DNA from: Limisphaerales bacterium
GTDB lineage: Bacteria > Verrucomicrobiota > Verrucomicrobiia > Limisphaerales > UBA8199
Length of the DNA: 5,191 nucleotides
Reading direction: 5' to 3'
Assembly: GCA_025356925.1 (NCBI GenBank)
Contig: JANXQE010000331.1
Coordinates: forward strand, 1-5,191
Shown here one piece after another: positions 1 to 4,658 of the stretch. The position numbers and the translations under genes are program-made. Under the pieces are notes generated by a model. It was not told the DNA's origin and ran no database searches. It was given only the letters and a program-made list of their open reading frames with translations. Each line of letters starts with the position of its first letter. Position 1 is the stretch's first letter.

Positions 1-300
1 GAAGCCGCCTGGCGCGAAGCGCAGACTGGCGGTTGCCAGGGCGGTTTATGGATGGAACTGGCCCGGCTGCGCGAAAAACAATTTCCGGCTGACGTTGTCC
101 CGATCTTTCAGAAGCAGGTGGACACGCTCGTCAACCAGAAGAACAACGGCAGCTATGCCGAAGCCGTGAAACTCCTCGGCAAAATCCGCGACCTGATGAC
201 GCGTCTAAAACAAGGCGATCAATTCGCCGCTTATCTCGTCACCGTCCGCGCCACGCACAAACCAAAACGGAACTTCATCAAGCTGGCGGCACGGCTCTGA
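1..300 (+). CDS. SWIM zinc-finger family protein, C-terminal end (5' truncated by the window)
   Basis: The reading frame is open from base 1 to the TGA at 298-300, giving 99 residues of a protein that starts outside the window. The visible part begins EAAWREAQTGGC, continues with PADVVPIFQKQVDTLVNQKNNGSYAEAVKLLGKIRDL and ends HKPKRNFIKLAARL. This series (a 'W-EA...GGC' helix pair, 'P.FQKQVD.L..QKNN.SY.EAVKLL.KIR.LM', then 'T.RA.HKPKRNFIKL') is the helical-repeat C-terminus I associate with bacterial SWIM zinc-finger family proteins. The SWIM domain itself would lie upstream and is not visible. An ATG at 52 is internal to the conserved region and is not the true start. The family is thought to be nucleic-acid or protein binding, but its role is not established and nothing here refines it. 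The gene ends cleanly, and the structured DNA discussed below begins after it. Confidence 0.75.
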   Translation, partial: EAAWREAQTGGCQGGLWMELARLREKQFPADVVPIFQKQVDTLVNQKNNGSYAEAVKLLGKIRDLMTRLKQGDQFAAYLVTVRATHKPKRNFIKLAARL

Positions 301-376
301 TCTTGTGTAGGGATGTACTGCAAGCCGCCGCGCACAGTTTCACACCTCATCGTTTCCGTCTTGGAGATAAATAATT

Positions 377-406
377 GGCGTCGGCTGGATTGGATTTGCC
401 GGCGCC
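377..406. repeat. Hairpin, 9-bp stem, downstream of the SWIM gene
   Basis: GGCGTCGGC (377-385) pairs with GCCGGCGCC (398-406) over nine positions, with one G-T wobble and a 12-nt loop. It lies 77 bp after the SWIM gene stop. There is no T-run on the 3' side in either direction, so it is a weak candidate for an intrinsic terminator and may be fortuitous in GC-rich DNA. Confidence 0.35.
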
Positions 407-496
407 TGACGTGCCAACAGCGCAGAAACTAGAGAACTCGCGACACCGCCGACAGTTGAATTCAAGTCCGCCCGTCAGTAATTGGGAGATCCTGGG

Positions 497-512
497 CCGA
501 ACACGTGTTCGG
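497..512. repeat. Perfect 16-bp palindrome CCGAACACGTGTTCGG
   Basis: The two 8-bp halves are exact inverse complements with no spacer. A perfect 16-bp palindrome without a spacer is uncommon by chance and has the form of a binding site for a dimeric regulator or a recombinase, or of a cruciform. No promoter or gene start lies close to it, so a regulatory role is not supported by context. Confidence 0.6.
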
Positions 513-616
513 AAATGGAACTCTTTGGCCCCAATTGGCTTCATTTCCAGCACTGGCGGGTACAAAAAGCAGATACAAATGCCTTGCCACCCCCGGTTGG
601 CAACCCCCGCGGTTTG

Positions 617-646
617 ACTTGGGTCCGGTTCGGGGAACTTGGGTCC
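617..646. repeat. Two direct copies of ACTTGGGTCC with 20-bp period
   Basis: ACTTGGGTCC is at 617-626 and again at 637-646. GGGTCC occurs a third time at 694-699, and its inverse GGGACC at 667-672. The second copy forms one arm of the GGTCCC (642-647) / GGGACC (667-672) inverted pair, which encloses a nested CTTT/AAAG pair. Function unknown. Confidence 0.5.
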
Positions 647-727
647 CGCTCTTTGTGCCGGTGAAAGGGACCGATGGCATCGAGGGGGCGATTGGGTCCT
701 GCTGCGAGCAATTGGAGGCAGAGGCCG

Positions 728-751
728 GCATCTCTGTGTCCCCAGAGATGC
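728..751 (-). repeat. Perfect 9-bp-stem hairpin, originally just behind the recombinase gene
   Basis: GCATCTCTG (728-736) and CAGAGATGC (743-751) are exact inverse complements around a 6-nt loop. The last three bases of the right arm (749-751) belong to the 10-bp target duplication of the IS. Removing the IS and one target copy places this hairpin about 8 nt after the recombinase stop codon on the minus strand. It could be the transcription terminator of that gene, although no T-run follows, or a structured recombination site. The insertion at the hairpin edge also fits the known preference of some insertion sequences for hairpins. Confidence 0.6.
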
Positions 752-758
752 TCCACCC
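749..758. repeat. Target-site duplication, left copy (TGCTCCACCC)
   Basis: These ten bases lie directly outside the left terminal inverted repeat and recur exactly at 2662-2671 directly outside the right one. A duplication of 8-10 bp fits ISAs1-family elements. Perfect identity argues for one simple insertion without later rearrangement of the ends. Confidence 0.93.
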
Positions 759-778
759 CAGGGCGTTTGGCTGGCAGG
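759..778 (+). repeat. Left terminal inverted repeat of the IS
   Basis: CAGGGCGTTTGGCTGGCAGG, an exact inverse match of 2642-2661. The outer CAGGG is typical of ISAs1-family ends. The transposase stop codon follows at 780-782. Confidence 0.93.
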
Positions 779-779
779 C

Positions 780-1250
780 TCATAAAACGGGACTGGCGTT
801 GAGGATGAGCCAAAGGGCTTGATGCGGATGGCGGTGGTAGTGTTCGAAGAACTGTGTCAAGGGCTGCCCTGGCTCAACGGGGATAAGGGCCAAAAGGACG
901 TTGCGGGTGAGGGCGAGATTGAGCGCGGCGTTGGGTTTGCGATGGCGGTGCCGGTCTTCCTGCCAGGGGCTGGCGTCCCGTTTGTAATGATTGCGGTTTT
1001 CCACGGACCAATGCTGGCGGGCGGCATTGGTGGAGCGGGACTTCTCGTGGGTGCCGAGGCTGGAAAGGAAGAACCGGGTGTGTGATTTCTGAGGCAGAAG
1101 CAGATTCTTTTTCTCCGACCAGTCGCGCTGAACCGTCAGGGCCGAGCGGGCGCCCGGCAGGCCGGCGCTGATTGGGGAAATGGCGGTGAGAGCACCGCGA
1201 CGCAAGTCCAAGCGCCCGTGCTCGCCTTCCTGGCTTAGTACAAAAGGGGG
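780..1250 (-). pseudogene. ISAs1-type transposase, C-terminal part of the DDE domain, separated by a frameshift
   Basis: This frame carries the rest of the transposase, beginning at the frameshift with PPFVLSQEGEHGRLDL and ending LWLILNASPVL. It contains the ISAs1 signature HWSVENRNHYKRDASPWQEDRHRHRKPNAALNLALTRN; the E in SVENRNH (codon 999-1001) is the expected third acidic residue of the DDE triad. The first two acidic residues lie in the upstream frame (1235-2653). There is no sensible start for this part: the frame is open upstream to 1508, but there it reads antisense-like, low-complexity protein. Adding one base to the C6 run restores a continuous 624-residue protein from 2653 to 780. 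The end, 'HPHQALWLILNASP', is typical of complete ISAs1-type proteins, so the gene is full length apart from the shift. Confidence 0.85.
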
Positions 1251-2653
1251 GTTCCCTTGAGGGCCTGTGCCGCAGCGGCCAGACGTTTGGAGGTGTTTGC
1301 CTTGGTGCCGATCAGGTAGTCGCCGCCTTTTTCCACGATGACGCGCGCCGTGTCTGCCTTGTTGTGGAGCGGATCGGCGGTGACCAGCGCATTGGCTAGT
1401 TGGACCTGGGGATGGGCCAGCAGCGCCCGGCCCTCGGAGACTTCGCAATCCTCCTTCTTGCCGCGGGCCACCGTCATGGCGACGGGCCGTCCGTCCTCGT
1501 GCCGGCACAGGGTGATGATCATGCCGCAGCGTCCATTGCCTACGCTCTTGCCATCCAAGGCGAGGCTGCGAGGCAGCAGCCCGGCATGGGTCTGCAAAAA
1601 GGCAGTCAGAGCTTGGGCATAAGCCACGGGATCAATGGCTCCCACCAAGTCGTTGAGCGCATCGTACCCGGGCATCGTGAGCCGCCCGCTTTGCTTATCC
1701 CGCACGCAGAGCCCGAGGGCTGCTCGCTGGCTCTGGGACAGGCAGGCTACCTTCCTCCAGATGTCGAGCACGTCGCGCGCTCCCATCAGCAGTCCCAGAG
1801 CGATCAACCCGAGCATGGCCGCCAGCGGGTGGCGGCGGCTGGTGGCGCTGCGCGGGTCTGCCACTCGCCGAAAAGCCTCCCGCAGGCTGCCTAGTTGGCT
1901 GACTTTGAGCGGGCTGCGCACCCCGCCTCCCTCACCCTCGGCTCCCTGGCAGGCTGCGGGCAACTCCCGCGCGCACATCAACGCGCAGGCCTTGGGGGCT
2001 AGTTCCTTAAGCCAGAGTTTTTTGGGTCGTCCATTGGGAACGTAAAAATCGGTGTGGTCTTGGGAGTAGCCTTTGCTCAGCCCGGCCTGCTCCCAGTTGG
2101 TCGCCTTGTAAACGGTGCCGGCGTGACTCTCCGGGTCGCTAAAACTCTCGGCCAGCAGCGGCCGATAACGGTGCTGGCTTTCCCACTGGCTGACTAATTC
2201 ACGCAACCCAGCCCCCAAACACTGGCTGGCCAGATTGGGCCGCCGGGTCGCTTCCAAAACCAAAAAACGCCGCAACTGAACCACCAGCTTTAAACGCTTG
2301 GAGCGCGTCACCGCATCCCAGCCCACTGTTTCATCCCGCGCCTTCAAATGCCACGCTGCAGCGCACCACACGAGCACCGCTACCAATCTACCGTCCTCCT
2401 TGACCAACTGACAGAGCCGATCCCCGGCTTCACGTCCCGTCCCCAGCCCGTGCTCCCGTCTGAGGGCCGTCTTGGCTTGCCGCCATTCTGCGGCCGAATG
2501 CGCGACTTTCACTTCGATGGCCTTAGGAGGCCCCGATCTAAACTCGGGGCGAGGTTCATGCTTTTTCACCACCTTATTCCAACATTTCCCTAGCCTTTTG
2601 TCTAGCGATTTCTTTTTCCCCCATTCTATGGGCTTCCCGTTCCTGCCAGCCAA
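1235..2653 (-). CDS. DUF4338 (DruA-like)-ISAs1 fusion transposase, N-terminal 472 residues, frameshifted
   Basis: Residues ~45-230 form a DUF4338 domain, the DruA-like domain also found in Druantia defence proteins and in transposases. Landmarks are GTGREAGDRLCQLV (71-84), LVVQLRRFLVLE (123-134), LASQCLGAGLREL, LLAESFSDP (166-174), GTVYKATNW (179-187), LSKGYSQDHTDFYVPNGRPKKLW. Residues ~254-345 are the DDE_Tnp_1-associated region (LGSLREAFRRVADPRS...RHPLAAMLGLIALGLLMGARD). The catalytic domain follows with D367 in SLALDGKSV and D427 in LVTADPLHNKADTA. After LKGTP the frame runs into TAA at the C6T4 run, while the matching C-terminus with the catalytic E continues in the -1 frame. The TTG start at 2653 lies inside the right inverted repeat and is the furthest upstream option; GTG at 2572 or 2569 is an alternative. 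There is no in-frame ATG before residue 226. The DNA-binding or processing role of DUF4338 in the IS is inference. Confidence 0.88.
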   Translation of the reverse strand: MAGRNGKPIEWGKKKSLDKRLGKCWNKVVKKHEPRPEFRSGPPKAIEVKVAHSAAEWRQAKTALRREHGLGTGREAGDRLCQLVKEDGRLVAVLVWCAAAWHLKARDETVGWDAVTRSKRLKLVVQLRRFLVLEATRRPNLASQCLGAGLRELVSQWESQHRYRPLLAESFSDPESHAGTVYKATNWEQAGLSKGYSQDHTDFYVPNGRPKKLWLKELAPKACALMCARELPAACQGAEGEGGGVRSPLKVSQLGSLREAFRRVADPRSATSRRHPLAAMLGLIALGLLMGARDVLDIWRKVACLSQSQRAALGLCVRDKQSGRLTMPGYDALNDLVGAIDPVAYAQALTAFLQTHAGLLPRSLALDGKSVGNGRCGMIITLCRHEDGRPVAMTVARGKKEDCEVSEGRALLAHPQVQLANALVTADPLHNKADTARVIVEKGGDYLIGTKANTSKRLAAAAQALKGTPLLY

Positions 2654-2661
2654 ACGCCCTG
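2642..2661 (-). repeat. Right terminal inverted repeat of the IS
   Basis: CCTGCCAGCCAAACGCCCTG on the plus strand, the exact inverse complement of 759-778. The TTG proposed as transposase start (2651-2653) lies within it. Confidence 0.93.
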
Positions 2662-2671
2662 TGCTCCACCC
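2662..2671. repeat. Target-site duplication, right copy (TGCTCCACCC)
   Basis: An exact copy of 749-758. One base (2672) separates it from the recombinase stop codon at 2673-2675, so the insertion left that gene intact but displaced its native 3' flank by 1.9 kb. Confidence 0.93.
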
Positions 2672-2672
2672 C

Positions 2673-3800
2673 TCACTTAATTTTTGCCAGTTGCACAGCT
2701 TCGTAATCCGCGTCGTTAGAGCAAAAAACCTCGGTGTAGGTGTCCAGGATTAATTTTCCTCCGTCTTGATGCCCCTGCCACTTCGATATGAGCTTGTAAT
2801 CCACACCCGATTGCCACAGCCGACGGATGAGCCCCTGGCGGATATTGCGCTGAGTAAAATTCCTCAAGTTCAATCGCCGACACGCCGCCGCCAACGCCTT
2901 CTTTGCGTTCTTGAGCTTGAAGAGTTTGGTTTGGGCATTCGCACCAGGTCCCAGCTTCGCCTCCAATTTTTCCAACAGAGGTTTCAAGTGATTATACATG
3001 GGCACATAAAAGACCGCTTGGGTTTTGTGCCGCCGGAACCACAGCACCTTGCGCTCCCAGTCCAGATCACCTTTGGTGATCGATGCCGCTTCCGCTTGCC
3101 CAACTCCGGCCTCACCCAGGAATTGAACAAAATCAGCGCTCTCCTCAGCCGCTGGGTTATACGGTTGGGCGCGGATGTCTGCCACGATGCGGTAAAACTC
3201 GCCCAAGGTTGGCACGTGGCGGATGGGCTTTTGCGGCCTCTTCCATTTGGTGCGCACGCCATTAAAGGGCGAATCGGCGATCCGCCTGTCGGTCACGGCG
3301 ATCTCAAACAATTGCCTCAGGAAGCTAGCGTAGCGGTTATACGTAGTGTTCTTAATACGCAGCTCATGCTGGGACAACCACTCGTTGAGATGCGATGGGT
3401 TGATCTCGCCCACGGGCATCTCCAACCCATGGCGCCAAGTTTTTCTGAACCTCTTGACCAGGGAGCGATTGGTTGCCAGCGTTTTTGGCGCTCGGCCGCC
3501 ATGGCAAGCCAAAAACCTCTGCAGCAGCCCCACCAGGCTAAGTTTAGCCGCGTGGATGTCGACGGTTTGCAACTCCGCAATCCATTGTTTGAGTTTCCTC
3601 TCGGCTACCTTCCGGTCCGTTGTTCGCAGGCTGAGTTCTTTACGCCGGCCTACGATTTTTTTTATTCCATAATAATTCCCATTGACCGCATGGCGGTAAA
3701 GACAGGGCACACTGGGGATTTTGACCAGGAGCTGTCGGGTGCTTCGCTGCTTTTCACCTCGCTGTTTTGGCTCGGGCTGAGCCGTTATCCTACCATCCAT
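2673..3800 (-). CDS. Tyrosine recombinase/phage-type integrase with atypical active site
   Basis: A 375-residue site-specific recombinase that would cut and rejoin DNA through a tyrosine. An N-terminal arm (SVPCLYRHAVNGNYYGIKKIVGRRKELSLRTTDRKVAERKLKQW, ~30-73) resembles an arm-type or AP2-like fold. Residues ~85-175 form the core-binding SAM-like domain (LVGLLQRFLACHGGRAPKTLATNRSLVKRF...YNRYASFLRQLFEIAV). The catalytic domain runs from ~195 to the end. Visible active-site residues are K259 (RRHKT), R321, H344 (WQGHQDGGK) and the nucleophile Y355 (ILDTYTEVF). The first conserved Arg (usually G-x-R-x-x-E) is replaced by G234 in AGVGQAE, and the His of HxxR by R318 in TQRNIR. The ATG at 3800 is preceded by GGAG with a 6-nt spacer, supporting this start. 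No xis or cargo genes adjoin it. I think similar sequences with this active-site pattern occur in Verrucomicrobiota, so the change may be a subfamily trait and not decay. Confidence 0.9.
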   Translation of the reverse strand: MDGRITAQPEPKQRGEKQRSTRQLLVKIPSVPCLYRHAVNGNYYGIKKIVGRRKELSLRTTDRKVAERKLKQWIAELQTVDIHAAKLSLVGLLQRFLACHGGRAPKTLATNRSLVKRFRKTWRHGLEMPVGEINPSHLNEWLSQHELRIKNTTYNRYASFLRQLFEIAVTDRRIADSPFNGVRTKWKRPQKPIRHVPTLGEFYRIVADIRAQPYNPAAEESADFVQFLGEAGVGQAEAASITKGDLDWERKVLWFRRHKTQAVFYVPMYNHLKPLLEKLEAKLGPGANAQTKLFKLKNAKKALAAACRRLNLRNFTQRNIRQGLIRRLWQSGVDYKLISKWQGHQDGGKLILDTYTEVFCSNDADYEAVQLAKIK

Positions 3801-4000
3801 AAGGAACTCCGATACAACAATTTTACGAACTTAGGGCGAGGATTTTGCGGCTTGGTGCCGGAAGATATTCGAGCAAGTGAGGGCGGCCCCGGATTTTTTT
3901 CGTCGCCGCGTCCTTAGGCGAGGATTTGGGCAACTTCTTCAGACAATGGCGGGTTCGCTCTTCCAAATCGGACCAATATCGCCCGCTTGCTTTGGCGCAG
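3801..4000. other. Recombinase leader and intergenic DNA
   Basis: The 200 bases upstream of the recombinase hold no protein I can support. On the minus strand a GGAG ribosome-binding site sits 6 nt before the ATG. TAAAAT and TTGTAT lie a short way upstream as possible -10 elements, but no convincing -35 is visible. The interval contains the imperfect direct repeat listed separately and an AT7 run near 3896. Confidence 0.4.
3831..3931. repeat. Imperfect direct repeat TTAGG(G)CGAGGATTT upstream of the recombinase
   Basis: TTAGGGCGAGGATTTT (3831-3846) and TTAGGCGAGGATTT (3914-3927) share an 11-bp identical core, GGCGAGGATTT (3835-3845 and 3917-3927), with cores 82 bp apart. Repeated short sites next to a tyrosine recombinase can be arm-type binding sites, but two imperfect copies may be chance. 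Confidence 0.4.
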
Positions 4001-4355
4001 TTATTTCTTCATAAGGTCAAGTACGGCGGCTGACATGGCGAGCACGCCGGTACGAATTGTGGGCGAGGCCACCGGCGCGAAAAGCGCGGAATGGAGCCCC
4101 GGCACGGGGATGCCGGTTCGTTGGCTCTCGGCAAGCTTTCCCGGATCGGAAAAGGGTCCCGGAAAGATCACACTGACCTGAGTGGCGGGTTGAAGGTCGG
4201 GCAACTCAGGCGCGTCTTCGCCGGGGCTAACCGGGTTCGGAACCCACCTTTTCAAACTCCTCATGGAACATTTCCCCGGCTTGGTCATCATACCTATTAA
4301 CTGAGATCGATGCTTGAGCCGGATCAATAACGCCGAAATAGAACGGCAACACCAT
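4001..4355 (-). pseudogene. C-terminal remnant of an enzyme, possibly amidohydrolase/M20-like, split over two frames
   Basis: Two adjoining minus-strand frames read like one protein. The upstream part is VLPFYFGVIDPAQASISV followed by NRYDDQAGEMFHEEFEKVGS, stopping at TAG 4227. The downstream part runs from about 4229 through APELPDLQPATQVSVIFPGP, GIPVPGLHSALFAPVASPTI and RTGVLAMSAAVLDLMKK to the TAA at 4001-4003. Changing frame near 4225-4240 joins them smoothly. The ending 'GLHSALFAPV..PTIRTGV.AM..AVLDL' has the look of a true C-terminus and faintly recalls terminal segments of amidohydrolases or M20 peptidases, but I do not recognise it firmly. No start is present: upstream the frame runs antisense into the neighbouring secreted-protein remnant, so the N-terminal part of the gene appears to be lost. 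The function is not assigned. Confidence 0.4.
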
Positions 4356-4658
4356 GACTATGATATCAAAAATGAGTTCAATCCGCCTCTCCCTGGTGGT
4401 CGCCGCTGGCTTGGCGCCAGCCGCCATCTCGAGCCATGCGCAGAGCGCCACGGCCACAATTTCCGGAGCGGCGGCCAGTTCTCATTCAACTATAGCGCGA
4501 ACGTTGGTCTCACGTACGTGGTCCAGAAGTCTTCCGACCTGGTCAATTGGTCGCCGATTTTCACCAACGTCGCCTCCAGCAATCCAGTTCATTTTACGAA
4601 CAATTTGCCGCTGAGCCGCGTCGATTATTACCGGGTCGCCCGCCTGCCAAACCCTTGA
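4354..4658 (+). pseudogene. Decayed secreted protein: signal peptide and conserved verrucomicrobial tail in different frames
   Basis: From ATG 4354 (or 4372) one frame encodes a clear signal peptide, MSSIRLSLVVAAGLAPAA then ISSHAQ (cleavage likely after HAQ), followed by SATATISG. It then turns into an unlikely, Ser/Arg-rich sequence. A second frame takes over around 4460-4475 with GGQFSFNYSANVGLTYVVQK, SSDLVNWSPIFTNVASSNPV and HFTNNLPLSRVDYYRVARLPNP, ending at TGA 4656-4658. The tail is a small beta-rich module common at the C-terminus of verrucomicrobial secreted proteins, some of which I recall as carrying a cupredoxin (type 1 copper) domain before it. No such domain is visible here. A one-base loss, or a larger internal deletion that also shifted the frame, would explain the arrangement. 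The stop overlaps the cytochrome start (TGATG), so the tail's frame is the one linked to the operon. Confidence 0.6.

Larger units (their letters stand above)
301..758. other. Gene-free, inverted-repeat-rich region between the SWIM gene and the insertion sequence
   Basis: No reading frame here resembles a protein I recognise. Short open frames exist on both strands, but they overlap each other and lack domain-like composition. The region instead contains hairpins and palindromes: 377-406 (9-bp stem with one G-T pair), the perfect palindrome 497-512, CCAATTGG at 531-538, a 6-bp stem at 584-603, a long-range GGTCCC/GGGACC pair at 642-672 enclosing CTTT/AAAG, and a perfect 9-bp stem at 728-751. 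ACTTGGGTCC also occurs twice, 20 bp apart. Before the IS inserted, the right part of this stretch lay directly downstream of the recombinase gene. It could be a recombination site, a non-coding RNA, a decayed mobile-element end or plain intergenic DNA; the sequence alone does not decide. Confidence 0.5.
759..2661 (-). mobile_element. Complete ISAs1-type insertion sequence with DUF4338-DDE fusion transposase (1903 bp)
   Basis: The element is bounded by perfect 20-bp terminal inverted repeats (759-778 and 2642-2661), whose outer end begins CAGGG, and by a perfect 10-bp direct duplication of the target (749-758 and 2662-2671). It holds one gene, read on the minus strand, that fills almost the whole length: the stop codon at 780-782 lies two bases inside the left repeat, and the furthest upstream start (TTG at 2653) lies inside the right repeat. 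The transposase carries the ISAs1-type DDE domain preceded by a DUF4338 domain. The gene has a single frameshift near 1246-1251, so this copy is probably unable to move by itself unless the shift is bypassed during expression. The insertion is between a tyrosine recombinase gene and its downstream hairpin and does not break the recombinase reading frame. Confidence 0.93.

Noticed and set aside
462..822. Several overlapping 60-105 residue open frames on both strands left of the IS
   Set aside because: They overlap each other, some run across the inverted repeat into the IS, and none has a recognisable motif or ribosome-binding site. Inverted repeats explain the region better.
780..1508. The upstream part (1251-1508) of the minus-strand frame that carries the transposase C-terminus
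   Set aside because: Only the segment below about 1250 resembles transposase. Above that the frame reads low-complexity Arg/Gly-rich sequence shadowing the main transposase frame.
759..2661. A Druantia defence system, because of the DruA-like domain
   Set aside because: The domain is fused to a transposase inside an element with terminal repeats and a target duplication, and no other Druantia genes (such as the large helicase DruE) are present.
3885..3903. Intrinsic terminator at the GGGCGGCCCCGGATTTTTTT stretch
   Set aside because: The stem would be only about 3 bp before the T-run, and no plus-strand gene ends there.
2766..3917. A 383-residue plus-strand open frame opposite the recombinase
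   Set aside because: It is antisense to a clearly recognisable recombinase, and its composition is that of a mirror frame in GC-rich DNA with no domain.
300..4000. A larger integrative element flanked by att repeats around the recombinase and IS
   Set aside because: I compared 301-480 with 3800-4000 by eye and found no convincing matching repeat, so element ends beyond the IS cannot be drawn from this window.
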